A DNA stretch of 64,000 bases, from assembly GCF_000761485.1 (NCBI RefSeq), contig NZ_JPMX01000118.1, positions 186,154-250,153 on the forward strand, given 5' to 3'. The DNA comes from Modestobacter caceresii (lineage in GTDB: Bacteria; Actinomycetota; Actinomycetes; Mycobacteriales; Geodermatophilaceae). This document shows, in pieces, positions 16,440-25,886 of the stretch. The notes beneath the pieces were generated by a model that ran no database searches, had not been told where the DNA came from, and saw only the letters and a list, made by a program, of their open reading frames with translations. Numbering within the stretch: position 1 is the first letter of the stretch; the number at the start of each line of letters is the position of its first letter. The translations under genes and the position numbers were made by a program.

Positions 16440-17603
16440 TCAGGACAGCCGGCGGGCCGCCGGACCGGAGGTGACGGTGAGGACGCCGGGGGTGGTCAGG
16501 TCCTGCTCACGGCAGGCGGCCACGACCGCCTCCTCGACCGCCGAGGCGTCGGCGGAACGGATCAGCGCGATCGCCGACCCCCCGAAGCCGCCGCCGACCA
16601 TCCGGGCGCCGAGCGCACCCGCTGCCCGGGCCGCCGCCACGACGACGTCGAGCTCCACGGCCGACACCTCGTAGTCGTCGCGCAGCGAGGTGTGCGAACC
16701 GTCGAGCAGCGGCCCGATCTCAGCCACCCGCCCGGCCCGGACGAGCTCGACGACCGCGTCGACCCGCTGGTTCTCGGTGACCACGTGCCGGGTGCGCGCC
16801 TTCAGTCGCGGGTCACTGAGCCGCTCCACGTCGGCCGGCGTGGCGTCGCTGAGCCACTCCAGACCGAGCAGCCGGGCTGCCTCGTCGCAGTCGGCGCGCC
16901 GCTGGGCGTACTGGCCGTCGGCCAGCGTGTGCTTGACCCGGGTGTCGATGACCATCAGCTCCAGGCCGGCCTCGGCCAGCCCCAGTTGCACCGGCTCGGT
17001 GCGGGAGTCCCGGGTGTGGATGAGCAGGACCGAGCCCTCCTCGGCCAGCAGGGCGACGGTCTGGTCCATCCCGCCGGTGCCGGCGCCGACGACCTCGTTC
17101 TCCGCCCGGATCGCGGCCTGGATCAGCAGGTGCCGCAGCTGCTCGTCGTCGGTCCGGCCGGCCAGCTCGGCCGCCGACAGCGCCACCGCCGCCTCCAACG
17201 AGGCCGAGCTGGACAGGCCGGCGCCCAGCGGGACGTCGCTGCTGACCGCCAGGTCCAGCCCGGGCACCTCGACCCCGGCCTGCTGCAGCGACCAGAGCGT
17301 CCCGGCGGCGTAGGCGGCCCAGCCGGAGACCGCGCCGGGGCCCAGGTCGGCCAGCGTCCCCTCGAACGGCGCGGCGTCCGGGTCGGTGCTGCTGATCCGC
17401 ACCCGGTCGTCGTCCCGGCGGCGCACGGCCGCGGCCGTTCCCCGGGTCAGCGCGAAGGGCAGGCAGCGGCCGCCGGTGTAGTCGACGTGCTCGCCGATCA
17501 GGTTGACCCGGCCGGGCGCGGTCCAGACGCCGTCCGGCCCGCTCCCCCAGGTCTCGCGCAGTTCCGCCACCGCGAGGTCGGCCTGCGACCGCCCGCCGCT
17601 CAC
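16440..17603 (-). CDS. galK: Galactokinase
   Basis: GHMP kinase of 387 residues that phosphorylates galactose at C1 (Leloir pathway). Motif 1 APGRVNLIGEHVDYTGG lies near residue 28, motif 2 GAGLSSSASLE (ATP loop) near 128, and motif 3 MVGGGFGGSAIAL near 340. ATG 17603 overlaps the galT stop (ATGA), giving a galTK operon. No galE or transporter gene is present in this window. Confidence 0.95.
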   Translation of the reverse strand: MSGGRSQADLAVAELRETWGSGPDGVWTAPGRVNLIGEHVDYTGGRCLPFALTRGTAAAVRRRDDDRVRISSTDPDAAPFEGTLADLGPGAVSGWAAYAAGTLWSLQQAGVEVPGLDLAVSSDVPLGAGLSSSASLEAAVALSAAELAGRTDDEQLRHLLIQAAIRAENEVVGAGTGGMDQTVALLAEEGSVLLIHTRDSRTEPVQLGLAEAGLELMVIDTRVKHTLADGQYAQRRADCDEAARLLGLEWLSDATPADVERLSDPRLKARTRHVVTENQRVDAVVELVRAGRVAEIGPLLDGSHTSLRDDYEVSAVELDVVVAAARAAGALGARMVGGGFGGSAIALIRSADASAVEEAVVAACREQDLTTPGVLTVTSGPAARRLS

Positions 17604-18745
17604 GACGCCACCTCACGCAGCCGCTCGGCGATCCGCTCCGGCGTGGTGTCGTTGATCCAGGCGCCCATGCCGGACTCCGAGCCGGCCAGGTACTTCAGCT
17701 TCCCGGGCGCCCGCAGCAGCGAGAACAGCTGCAGGTGCAACCGGCCCAGCTCGCGGTCTTCACCGGTCGGCGCCTGGTGCCAGCCGGAGATGTAGGGCAC
17801 CCGCTCGACGCCGGGGTGGAAGCGGTTCACCCGGCGCAACAGCTCCTGATAGACCACCGCCAGCTCGGCGCGCTCGGCGTCGTCCAGCGCGGCCAGGTCG
17901 GGCACGTCGCGGCGCGGCGCGAGGTGCACCTCCACCGGCCAGCGGGCGGCCCGTGGCACGTAGGCGGTGAAGTGCTCACCGGCCAGCACCACCCGGGTGC
18001 CCTCGGCCTGCTCGGCGGCGAGCACGTCCGCCAGCAGGCTGCCGCCGGTCGCCTGCCGGTGCCGGCGGGCCTGCTCCAGCAGCTGGCCGGTGCGCGGCGT
18101 GACGACGGGGTAGGCGTAGACCTGCCCGTGCGGATGGGTCAGCGTCACCCCGATCTCCTGGCCGCTGTTCTCGAACACGAAGACCTCGGCGACCCCGGGA
18201 TCGGCCGAGTGCGCCGCCGTCCGCTGCGCCCAGGCCTCCACGATCGTGCGCATCCGGGCCGCCGGCAGGTCGACGACGGCGGCGTCGTGGTCGCTGGAGA
18301 ACACCACGACGTCGCAGTGGCCGTACGCCGGGGCGTCCGGCGGGCCGAACGGGACGGCGGGCGCCCCCTCGACCGGGCCGGCGGTCAGCGGCGCGAAGCT
18401 CGGGAACCGGTTGGCGAAGACGGCGACGTCGTACTCGCTGTCGGGCACCTCGGTCGGGCGGGCCGGGTCGCGGGTCGGGTCGAGCGGGCAGTCGGCCGCG
18501 CTGGGCAGGAACGTGCGGTTCATCCGGTGCCCGGCGATCGTCACCCACTCACCGGTGAGGACGTCGTAGCGGACCTCCCCGGCGCGCGGCGCCTCGCGCA
18601 GCGGACGGTCGTCGGCCGTCTCGTGCACCGGACCGGCGGTCGCCTCGTCGTCGAAGTAGAGGATCGGCCGCCCGTCGGCCAGCGTGCGCTCGGTGACCTG
18701 CCCCGGCCATCGCTGTGCCCGGTCGGAGATCGGTCCCGCGTCCAT
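17600..18745 (-). CDS. galT: Galactose-1-phosphate uridylyltransferase
   Basis: 381-residue HIT-superfamily enzyme exchanging UMP between UDP-glucose and galactose-1-phosphate. The catalytic HPH is in LTHPHGQVYAYP, and FANRFPSFAPL, VFVFENSGQEIGVTL and late HLQLFSLLR are typical. ATG 18745 is chosen because AGGAGG stands 7-8 nt ahead; the frame stays open further upstream. It is first in the galTK operon. Confidence 0.95.
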   Translation of the reverse strand: MDAGPISDRAQRWPGQVTERTLADGRPILYFDDEATAGPVHETADDRPLREAPRAGEVRYDVLTGEWVTIAGHRMNRTFLPSAADCPLDPTRDPARPTEVPDSEYDVAVFANRFPSFAPLTAGPVEGAPAVPFGPPDAPAYGHCDVVVFSSDHDAAVVDLPAARMRTIVEAWAQRTAAHSADPGVAEVFVFENSGQEIGVTLTHPHGQVYAYPVVTPRTGQLLEQARRHRQATGGSLLADVLAAEQAEGTRVVLAGEHFTAYVPRAARWPVEVHLAPRRDVPDLAALDDAERAELAVVYQELLRRVNRFHPGVERVPYISGWHQAPTGEDRELGRLHLQLFSLLRAPGKLKYLAGSESGMGAWINDTTPERIAERLREVAS

Positions 18746-18828
18746 CTGGAGGTCCTCCTGTCGCACGGCGCTGCCGTGTACGTCCGTGACGGTGCAGAGT
18801 CTGCCCAACCGGCTGGGCGCACACAGAC

Positions 18829-18865
18829 GGAGGGCCCGGTCACCGTGACGGTGACCGGGCCCTCC
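18829..18865 (-). terminator. Intrinsic-type hairpin behind the first initiator tRNA
   Basis: GGAGGGCCCGGTCACCG (18829-18845) pairs perfectly over 17 bp with CGGTGACCGGGCCCTCC (18849-18865), with loop TGA. It lies 3 bp past the CCA end of the tRNA gene on the minus strand. The trailing transcript GUCUGUGUG is only moderately U-rich. Confidence 0.8.
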
Positions 18866-18868
18866 GAG

Positions 18869-18945
18869 TGGTAGCGGGGACAGGATTTGAACCTGTGACC
18901 TCTGGGTTATGAGCCCAGCGAGCTACCGAGCTGCTCCACCCCGCG
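18869..18945 (-). tRNA. Initiator tRNA-fMet (CAU), copy 1
   Basis: 77 nt including an encoded CCA. Minus-strand reading gives acceptor CGCGGGG, D arm GAGC...GCTC, anticodon stem CTGGG-CTCATAA-CCCAG with the three consecutive G-C pairs of initiators, and T loop TTCAAAT. Position 1 (C) does not pair with position 72 (T), the initiator mark. The T stem is ACAGG/CCTGT. It is followed by a 17-bp hairpin. Confidence 0.96.
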
Positions 18946-18993
18946 TCGCAGGGAGAACACTACCGCACCCCTCAGACCACCTGCACCGGGGGG

Positions 18994-21159
18994 TCAGAGG
19001 GCGAGCTCGGCGGCGGGCACCGGCCCGGCTGCCGCCTGCAACGCGTCGGTCAGCAGGGCGACGAGCGCCTCGAGCTGGACGTCGGTCGACGACCCGACCT
19101 CCTCGTCGGACCCGTCCAGCGCGCGGGCGGCGAGACCGGCCTTGCTGTCGATCAGCTCGGCGATCCGGGCGTCGATCGTCTGGGCGGCGATGATCCGCCA
19201 GGCGGTGACCGGCTCGGTCTGGCCGATCCGGTGGGCGCGGTCGATGGCCTGGGTCTGCTCGGCGTCGGTCCAGGAGAGCTCGGCGAGCACCAGGTTGGAG
19301 GCGACCTGCAGGTTGAGCCCGACGCCGGCCGAGGTCAGCGAGCAGACCGCGACGGCGACGTCCGGGTCGTTGACGAACGCGTCGATGTTCCGCTGCCGCG
19401 CCCCCGGCGTCTGGTCGCCGCGGATCGAGGAGAAGCGCACACCCTGCTTGGCGAAGACCTCCTCGGCGGTGTCCATGACGTCGATGTGCTTGGCGAAGAA
19501 GACGACCTTGCCGGCGCTGCGGGCGAGCTGGGCCGCGTAGTCGGCCGCGAGGCCCGCCTTCGCCTCACCGATCCGCCGCATCATGCTGAAGACGTTCTCC
19601 CCGGCCTTGGCCGTGGTGGCGTCCTTCAGCTCCCAGCGGGCCACCTGACGCACCAGGCCCGCGTCGATGCCCTCGACGACGGTCGCGGACTCCCGCGCCG
19701 CGATCGCCGACTCGTACCGCTTCACCAGCCGACGGGAGAGGTCACGCTCGGCGGCGCGGATCGACCGCCCGGCCGGCCCGTCCAGCTCGATCGGCAGGTC
19801 GGCGACCCGGCGCGCGGGGATGTCGGCAGCGACGTCGACCTTGCGGCGCCGGACGATGCCCATGTCGATGACGCAGCTACGGGCGGAACTGTAGAACCCG
19901 GCGTCGGCGGGCGTCAGCCCGGTCTCCTCCAGCGCGTCCATCAGCTCGGCGAGCGGCTTGGCGTCGTCGATCCAGCCGAGGAACTGCCAGATGGCCCGGA
20001 AGTCCTCGATGTCGTTGATCAGCGGCGTGCCGGTGAGGGCCATCAGCAGCGGCCGGGGGTTGCGGGTCCGGATCCGCTCGGAGAGCTCCAGCACGTGCTG
20101 GGAGCGCTGGGAGGTCTTGTTCTTGATGAAGTGCGCCTCGTCGACGACCATGCCGCCGAAGCCGAAGTCGCCGAGCCAGCCCACGTGGCGGTCCAGGACC
20201 TCGTAGTTGACGACGACGATGTCGGCGAAGCCGTCGATCGTGTCCCCGTTCCCGTGGATCACGGTGGCCGAGCGGTGCGGCACCCAGAGCCCGGCCTCCC
20301 GCGCCCAGTTGGTCTTCACCACGTTCGGGACGACGACGAGCAGCGGGTAGGCGTCCGCCGCCTCAGCGGCGAGCAGCGCCTGCGCCGTCTTGCCCAGGCC
20401 GGGTTCGTCGGCGAGCAGGAACGTCCGGTGACCGGCGGCGGCCGCGGCGACCAGCTGGCCCTGGTGCGGCATCAGGTCCAGGCCGGCCGGGGTGAACCGG
20501 CTGGTCGGGAAGGGCAGGTCCAGGCACGCGGGGGCTCCCCCGGAGGCGCGCTCGAACGAGTTCAGCAACGGGCCGAGCAGCTCCCACCCGGCCAGGCGGC
20601 GCGGACGGGGGGCGGCCGGCCGGACGGCCGAGAAGTCCGGAGCCAGGAACGGGTTGGCCATCTGCCGCGAGACGACCGACTGGGGCACCACCTGACGTTC
20701 GGGGGCGACGGGGGCGGCAGCGGGCTCCGGCGTCGGCGCCTCGTCGGGGGTCGGCTCGACCCCGACGGACTCCAGCACCTGCCGCTTGAGCGACCTGGCC
20801 GCTTCCGACACGACGGCGTCCTCGGCGAGGAGCGCGAGCAGGCCGGAGTCCCGCACAGCGGTCTTCGCCAGGATCGTCCCGATCCCGTCCAGCCGCTTCA
20901 GCTGCTCGGCCCGGCGGCTGTCGTTGCCGGCCCCCTCCGCGCGGACCCGGGCGTGCTCCTCGCGGACCAGCAGCGCCACGACCTGGAACTTCGCGCGCAC
21001 GGCCGGGGTCACCCGGCCGCGCTGGGCGGCCGCCTCGACCTCCCGGACGGTGCGGGCGAGCACCGCGATGAGGTCGCCCTCGTCACGGTCCCGAGCACGT
21101 CGCTGGGTGCGCGGGGCGCCACGGCGGGTGCCCGCCTGGGCCTGGCCTCGTCGAGCCAA
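18994..21159 (-). CDS. SNF2-type DEAD/DEAH helicase
   Basis: 721-residue predicted ATP-driven DNA translocase. A basic N-terminal region (LARRGQAQAGTRRGAPRTQR) and a linker precede the two RecA-like domains: motif I LADEPGLGKTAQ near 310, motif II VVDEAHFIKN, motif III LTGTPLINDI, motif V VCSLTSAGVGLNL and motif VI AIDRAHRIGQTE. I chose TTG 21159 because GAGGAGG stands 4 nt ahead and the sequence upstream has odd composition. The frame is open to 21378. Function is unknown; it resembles bacterial RapA/SNF2 remodelers in outline. Confidence 0.88.
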   Translation of the reverse strand: MARRGQAQAGTRRGAPRTQRRARDRDEGDLIAVLARTVREVEAAAQRGRVTPAVRAKFQVVALLVREEHARVRAEGAGNDSRRAEQLKRLDGIGTILAKTAVRDSGLLALLAEDAVVSEAARSLKRQVLESVGVEPTPDEAPTPEPAAAPVAPERQVVPQSVVSRQMANPFLAPDFSAVRPAAPRPRRLAGWELLGPLLNSFERASGGAPACLDLPFPTSRFTPAGLDLMPHQGQLVAAAAAGHRTFLLADEPGLGKTAQALLAAEAADAYPLLVVVPNVVKTNWAREAGLWVPHRSATVIHGNGDTIDGFADIVVVNYEVLDRHVGWLGDFGFGGMVVDEAHFIKNKTSQRSQHVLELSERIRTRNPRPLLMALTGTPLINDIEDFRAIWQFLGWIDDAKPLAELMDALEETGLTPADAGFYSSARSCVIDMGIVRRRKVDVAADIPARRVADLPIELDGPAGRSIRAAERDLSRRLVKRYESAIAARESATVVEGIDAGLVRQVARWELKDATTAKAGENVFSMMRRIGEAKAGLAADYAAQLARSAGKVVFFAKHIDVMDTAEEVFAKQGVRFSSIRGDQTPGARQRNIDAFVNDPDVAVAVCSLTSAGVGLNLQVASNLVLAELSWTDAEQTQAIDRAHRIGQTEPVTAWRIIAAQTIDARIAELIDSKAGLAARALDGSDEEVGSSTDVQLEALVALLTDALQAAAGPVPAAELAL

Positions 21160-21504
21160 GAATCCTCCTCTGGAACGCCCGGCCCGGTGGCCGCGGCGGG
21201 TGCCGCACACAGGCCCGCGATCGGGGTGACGGCTGTCGCGAGGAGACGACCAGGACGGTCGCTCCGATCCACGACCCGGCCCCACGGATCTGCAGCAGAT
21301 CGACGCGATCGGGGCCGGACAGCCCACCCACGGTGGGGACCTGCAGCCACCACTCGATGGCCAGGGCACCCACCGCACAGGAGAAGTCGTCGCCGGACGA
21401 GCGACAGGTCCCTGAAGCAGGTGCTGTCCCCATGCTAACGGCCGTCCCCCCGGCCATCTTCCCGGCCAGGGACACCGGCACGGAAGGACGACCCGGCACG
21501 AACG
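21160..21504. other. Non-coding gap upstream of the SNF2 helicase
   Basis: Between the helicase start and the hairpin of the second tRNA. Frames here are open on the minus strand but have poor codon use. Small palindromes such as GATCTGCAGCAGATC are present. Apart from the helicase Shine-Dalgarno at 21164-21170, I see no clear feature. Confidence 0.4.
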
Positions 21505-21539
21505 AGAACGGCCCCCACAGTGACTGTGGGGGCCGTTCT
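21505..21539 (-). terminator. Intrinsic-type hairpin behind the second initiator tRNA
   Basis: AGAACGGCCCCCACAG (21505-21520) pairs over 16 bp with CTGTGGGGGCCGTTCT (21524-21539), loop TGA. It lies 4 bp past the encoded CCA. Its sequence is unrelated to the first tRNA hairpin, although the position and loop are the same. Confidence 0.8.
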
Positions 21540-21543
21540 GTCG

Positions 21544-21620
21544 TGGTAGCGGGGGCAGGATTTGAACCTGCGACCTCTGGGTTATGAGCCCAGCGAGCTA
21601 CCGAGCTGCTCCACCCCGCG
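21544..21620 (-). tRNA. Initiator tRNA-fMet (CAU), copy 2
   Basis: 77 nt with an encoded CCA. It is identical to copy 1 except for one T-stem base pair: here GCAGG/CCTGC instead of ACAGG/CCTGT. The initiator marks are the same (GGG/CCC anticodon stem, C1 x T72 mismatch). A TACTGT -10-like box stands 12 nt ahead of the gene. Confidence 0.96.
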
Positions 21621-21646
21621 TCGGTAAACAGGACAGTACCAGCTCT

Positions 21647-21677
21647 GCGGGGAGGGGACCGCAGGCCCCCTCCCCGC
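21647..21677 (-). terminator. Terminator hairpin after the UPF0182 gene
   Basis: GCGGGGAGGGG (21647-21657) pairs with CCCCTCCCCGC (21667-21677) around a 9-nt loop. It lies 8 nt past the UPF0182 stop and upstream of the tRNA promoter, so it would separate the two transcripts. Confidence 0.7.
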
Positions 21678-21684
21678 CCCCAGC

Positions 21685-24636
21685 TCAGCCGCCCGGGGAC
21701 GCCTCGGCCGCCGCCTGCGCCGCCTGGTACGTCTCCACCGCGACCTGCAGGTCCTCCAGGGCCGCACCCTGGCCGGCGAAGTCACCGCCCTGCTGGGCCG
21801 TGCGGAGTGCCTCCAGCGCGGCGTTGATGTCCGAGACCGCGTCAGCCATCTCCGGGGTGCCGTTCGCGTCGCCCCCACCCACCGGCACCTCAGGATCCGG
21901 TACCGGCTCCGGCACGACGTCCGGGGTGGCGTCCTCGTCGACGGTGTCGGCGACGTCGTCGCTGTCGGTGGCCGACTCCCCCGCTCCGGCGCCGAAGACC
22001 TGGTCCAGGGCCTCGGAGAGGGTGTTGGCGTAACCGATCCGGTCCCCGAAGTTGACCAGCACCTTCTGCAACAGCGGGAAGCCGCCCTCACCCGACGACC
22101 GGACGTACAGCGGTTCGACGTAGAGCAGCCCCTCGTCCCCGATGGGCAGGGTGAGCAGGTTGCCGAACACCGCCGTCGAGCTGTCGCTGTTGAACAGGGT
22201 CAGGTCGGGCCGGATCAGGTTGTTCGTCTCGAAGGCGTTCTGCACCTGGCCCGGTCCACGGAACGGCGTGTTCCCGGGCAGCTGCAGGACCTGGATCTCC
22301 CCGTAGGTCTCCGGTGCGCTCGAGGCGGAGATGAACGCCGACAGGTTCTGCCGTTCGAAGGCGTTCATCGGGCTGGTCAGCTGGAAGCTGGCCTCCTCGT
22401 CGCCCGGCCGCTGGGCCAGGATGTAGTACGGCGGCTGGTCCTGCGTGGTGTCCTGGGTCGGGTCGTCCGGGATCTGCCAGCGGTCGTTCTGGTTGTAGAA
22501 GTCGACCGGGTCGTCGACGTGGTAGCGGGTGAGGATCTCCCGCTGGACCTTGAACAGGTCCTCCGGGTACCGCATGTGGCTCTCCAGCTCGGCACTCATC
22601 GAGTCCCGCGACTCGACGACGCCCGGGAACGCCTGCATGTAGGTCTGCAGGACCGGGTCGGACTCCCACTCGTACAGCGTCACCGAGCCGTCGTAGGCGT
22701 CGACCGTGGCCTTCACGGAGTTGCGGATGTAGTTGAACGTCTCGTTGGGCAGCGCGGTCGTGCCGGTGCCCGTGAGCGCGTCGGTCGCGGCCTCGCCCAG
22801 CTCCATCTGCTCGGCGTAGGGGTAGGAGTCCGAGGTGGTGTAGCCGTCGAGGATCCAGACGATCCGCCCGTCGATCACCGCCGGGTAGGGGTCGCCGTCG
22901 ACCTCGAGGAACGGTGCGGCCTTCTGCACCCGGTCCCGCGGGTTGCGGATGTGCAGGACCTTGGACTCCTCGTTGACCGCCTCGGAGAGCAGGAAGTTCC
23001 GCTCGCGGTAGAAGATGGCGAAGGTCAGCTGCCGGAAGAAGCTGCCGGCCGCGATCCCGCCGGCACCGTCGTAGGTGTTGTTGATCTGCCCCTCGTCCGA
23101 GCCGCCCTCCGGCTGGTCGAACTCCCGCGGCTCGGCTCCCTCGGGTGCACCGACCACCGAGTAGTCGTTCATCAGCTCGCCGTAGTAGACGCGGCTCTGG
23201 TCCACCGGGATGTTGCCGGTCGTGGGCAGGTTGCCGGTGGTGAAGTTGGGCTCGCCGCCCTCCCGGCCCGCGGTCACCTGGTTGGCCGGCGCGGCCACGA
23301 AGCCGTTGCCGTGGGTGTAGACGGTGTGCCGGTTGATCCAGCTGTCCTGGTTCTCGCTCAGGCCGTCGCTGTTCAGCTCGCGGACGGCGACCACGTAGTC
23401 CTGGGTCTGGTCGTCGATGGTGTACCGGTCGATGTCGAGCTTCTCCGGGAACCCGTACACGTTGCGGATCTGCTGGCGCGCGGTGAACGTGTCGCTGAGC
23501 ACGTTCGGGTCCAGCAGGCGGGCGTTCGGGATGGTCTGGTCGTCGTTGCGCAGCTCGGACAGGACGGCACCGACATTGGGATCGCCGGCGGTGTCCTGCG
23601 CGTAGTCGACGTACTCGACGTCGGCCAGGCCGTAGGCGTCGCGCGTGGCCTCGATGGCCCGCTCGATGTAGGGCGCCTCGCGCTGGTTGGCGCTCGGGTT
23701 GACGACGAACTGCTGCACGATCGCCGGGTAGGCCACGCCGATCACCAGGCTGGAGGCCAGCAGCAGCACCAGCGCCGCGGCCGGCAGCAGCGTGTTGCGC
23801 ACCAGGATGTTGGCGAAGAACGCGATGGCGCAGATCGCCGCCACGACGACCAGGATGTTCTTCGCCGGCAGCAGGGCGTTCAGGTCGGTGTAGGAGGCAC
23901 CGGTGTAGACGTCACCCCGGTTGGAGTAGACCAGCTCGTAGCGGTCCAGCCAGTAGGCGATCGCCTTGAGCGCCACGAAGGCCCCGACCAGGACCGACAG
24001 CTGCACGCGCGCCGCGCCGGTGAGCTTCTGGCCCGGGGTCTGCAGCCGCAGACCGCCGAACACGTAGTGGGTTAGCACCGACCCGATCAGCGACAGCAGG
24101 ACGATGGCGAAGCCGAAGCCCAGCAGCAGCCGGTAGAACGGGTAGTCGAAGACGAAGAACGAGATGTCCAGCCCGAACTGCGGGTCGACCGTCCCGAAGT
24201 CGGTGGAGTTGCGGTAGGTCAGCCAGGTCTGCCAGCTGCCCTGGGCGGTGATGCCGGCGAACAGGCCCAGGACGACGCCGATGCCGGCGAGCACCAGCTT
24301 GCGCCGCGGCTCCACCGACTGGCGGTAGCGCTCGAGGTTCTGCTGCTCCAGCGACATCGGCCGGAAGGTCGGGCGGAACCGGTAGGCCAGGTACACCGCG
24401 AGGGCGACCAGCCCCCCGGTGGCCACCGCGGCCACGGCGAACAACAGCGCACGGGTCTGGATCTCGGTCCAGAACACCTCGGTGAAGCCGGTCTCGTCGA
24501 ACCAGAGGTAGTCGACGTAGACGTTGGTGAGCGTGCCGATCACGGTGAAGAGCACCAGCAGCACGGCGACGACGCCGATGACCAGCTTGGCGCGCCGGGA
24601 CAGCGTCGGCACCGGCACGGGGGGCCGCATGGCCAC
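21685..24636 (-). CDS. UPF0182 family integral membrane protein
   Basis: 983-residue protein of the large actinobacterial/cyanobacterial UPF0182 family (Rv3193c type). About seven membrane helices lie in the first 330 residues (LVIGVVAVLLVLFTVIG, ALLFAVAAVATGGLVAL, LVLAGIGVVLGLFAG and others). A large extracytoplasmic domain follows with conserved Trp/Tyr-rich stretches (SWINRHTVYTHGNGFV, WILDGYTTSDSYPY). The acidic C-terminal tail holds DSDDVADTVDEDA. GTG 24636 has AGGAGA at good distance; an ATG two codons on is the alternative. It is next to the Lon-like protease gene as in mycobacteria. Function is unknown. Confidence 0.93.
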   Translation of the reverse strand: MAMRPPVPVPTLSRRAKLVIGVVAVLLVLFTVIGTLTNVYVDYLWFDETGFTEVFWTEIQTRALLFAVAAVATGGLVALAVYLAYRFRPTFRPMSLEQQNLERYRQSVEPRRKLVLAGIGVVLGLFAGITAQGSWQTWLTYRNSTDFGTVDPQFGLDISFFVFDYPFYRLLLGFGFAIVLLSLIGSVLTHYVFGGLRLQTPGQKLTGAARVQLSVLVGAFVALKAIAYWLDRYELVYSNRGDVYTGASYTDLNALLPAKNILVVVAAICAIAFFANILVRNTLLPAAALVLLLASSLVIGVAYPAIVQQFVVNPSANQREAPYIERAIEATRDAYGLADVEYVDYAQDTAGDPNVGAVLSELRNDDQTIPNARLLDPNVLSDTFTARQQIRNVYGFPEKLDIDRYTIDDQTQDYVVAVRELNSDGLSENQDSWINRHTVYTHGNGFVAAPANQVTAGREGGEPNFTTGNLPTTGNIPVDQSRVYYGELMNDYSVVGAPEGAEPREFDQPEGGSDEGQINNTYDGAGGIAAGSFFRQLTFAIFYRERNFLLSEAVNEESKVLHIRNPRDRVQKAAPFLEVDGDPYPAVIDGRIVWILDGYTTSDSYPYAEQMELGEAATDALTGTGTTALPNETFNYIRNSVKATVDAYDGSVTLYEWESDPVLQTYMQAFPGVVESRDSMSAELESHMRYPEDLFKVQREILTRYHVDDPVDFYNQNDRWQIPDDPTQDTTQDQPPYYILAQRPGDEEASFQLTSPMNAFERQNLSAFISASSAPETYGEIQVLQLPGNTPFRGPGQVQNAFETNNLIRPDLTLFNSDSSTAVFGNLLTLPIGDEGLLYVEPLYVRSSGEGGFPLLQKVLVNFGDRIGYANTLSEALDQVFGAGAGESATDSDDVADTVDEDATPDVVPEPVPDPEVPVGGGDANGTPEMADAVSDINAALEALRTAQQGGDFAGQGAALEDLQVAVETYQAAQAAAEASPGG

Positions 24637-24863
24637 GGTCGGTCTCCTGTCTTCTTGCTGCTTCGAGATGGCTCGGGCTCAGGGGCCCGGCCGGGGAACA
24701 CGATCACAGGGGACCCGGGAACCGCCAGGGGCGGAAGGCGGGACCGCTGGGGTCCGCTCCCTCAACTGTTGTCGGCGGCGCCGGGTTCCCAGCGGGTCAC
24801 GAGCAGGTCACGGCTGGCTGACAGTCCGTTCCGGGCGGGACGGTGAGCACTCCAGGGGCGCGG

Positions 24864-25886
24864 TCAGCACGGCGTGGGGGTCCGCCCGGCACGCAGGTCC
24901 GCCAGGGCGGTGAGCGCGTCGTCCAGCGTCGCCACCCGGGCCGTCGGCAGCCCCTCCTGGGCGTTCTGCACCGCCTCGGCACAGTTCTCGGCGGGCACCA
25001 GGAAGAGCTCGGCCCCGATCTCCCGGGCCGAGACGAGCTTGAGCGGGATGCCACCGATCGGCCCCACCACGCCCTCGGTGTCGATCGTCCCGGTACCGGC
25101 GACGACCGCCCCCTCGGTGAGGTCGGTGTCGCCCACGAGGTCGATGATCCCCAGGGCGAGCATCAGGCCGGCGGACGGGCCACCGACGTCGGCGACCTCG
25201 ATCCCGACGTCGAACGGCGCGTACGGGGTCTGCAGCACCAGCACGCCGAGCGCCGACCCCTCGCCCTCGGCTGCGGCGGACGTGGTCACCGTCGTCGACC
25301 CGGGCTCACCCCGCCGCCGGTGGTCGACGACCACCTCGGAGCCGGGTGGGGTGGCCGCCAGCACGGCGGAGAGGGCGTCCAGGTCCGGGGTGGGCGTGCC
25401 GTCCACCGCGTCGATCGCGTCCCCGGCCTCCAGCCGCCCCTCCGACGCCGACTCCTCGACCAGCTCCTGCACGACGACCGCCTCCGGGTACCCCAGCTCG
25501 GCCAGCGCGGCACCCCGGGCGGCCTGCTCGGAGGTGAGGAAGGCCTGCCGGTTCTCCGCCTGGGTCTCCTGCACCGATCGGCCCGAGGGGTAGACCTGCT
25601 CCCTCGGCACGACCACGACCTCGCTGTCGAACCACCCCTGCACCGCGCCCACCAGCGTCAGCTCCTCCTGCGGGATGCCGACGGTGGTCAGGTTCAGGTT
25701 GCCCGAGACGTCGTTGGGCTCACGGCCCTCCACGCTGATGATGGGCGTGCCGTCGATGTCGCCCAGGGTGTTGTAGGTCGGGCCCGGCACCTGGGCCACG
25801 AAGGGCACCGGGAGCAGCGTCCCGAGCACGCCGAACACCAGCAGCAGCAGCGTCCCGGCGACCAGGACGGTGGTCCGCCGGGTCAC
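24864..25886 (-). CDS. PDZ domain Lon-like secreted/membrane protease (YlbL/Rv3194c type)
   Basis: 340-residue serine protease anchored by one N-terminal membrane helix (TTVLVAGTLLLLVFGVLGTL). A PDZ domain covers about residues 110-215 (EGRLEAGDAIDAVDGTPTPD). A C-terminal Lon-type S16 domain carries the Ser-Lys dyad: Ser in DVGGPSAGLMLAL and Lys in GIPLKLVSAREIGA. GTG 25886 overlaps the stop of a 24-codon leader ORF (GTGA) that has the stronger ribosome site, so translation may be coupled. The frame is open to 26003, but that extension is an Arg/Gly-rich stretch. It sits divergent from the zincin gene. Confidence 0.88.
   Translation of the reverse strand: MTRRTTVLVAGTLLLLVFGVLGTLLPVPFVAQVPGPTYNTLGDIDGTPIISVEGREPNDVSGNLNLTTVGIPQEELTLVGAVQGWFDSEVVVVPREQVYPSGRSVQETQAENRQAFLTSEQAARGAALAELGYPEAVVVQELVEESASEGRLEAGDAIDAVDGTPTPDLDALSAVLAATPPGSEVVVDHRRRGEPGSTTVTTSAAAEGEGSALGVLVLQTPYAPFDVGIEVADVGGPSAGLMLALGIIDLVGDTDLTEGAVVAGTGTIDTEGVVGPIGGIPLKLVSAREIGAELFLVPAENCAEAVQNAQEGLPTARVATLDDALTALADLRAGRTPTPC

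Noticed and set aside
21083-21499. A 138-codon minus-strand open frame upstream of the SNF2 helicase
   Set aside because: Codon use is poor, no family is recognised, and it overlaps the helicase start and its ribosome site. Long chance frames are expected at this GC content.
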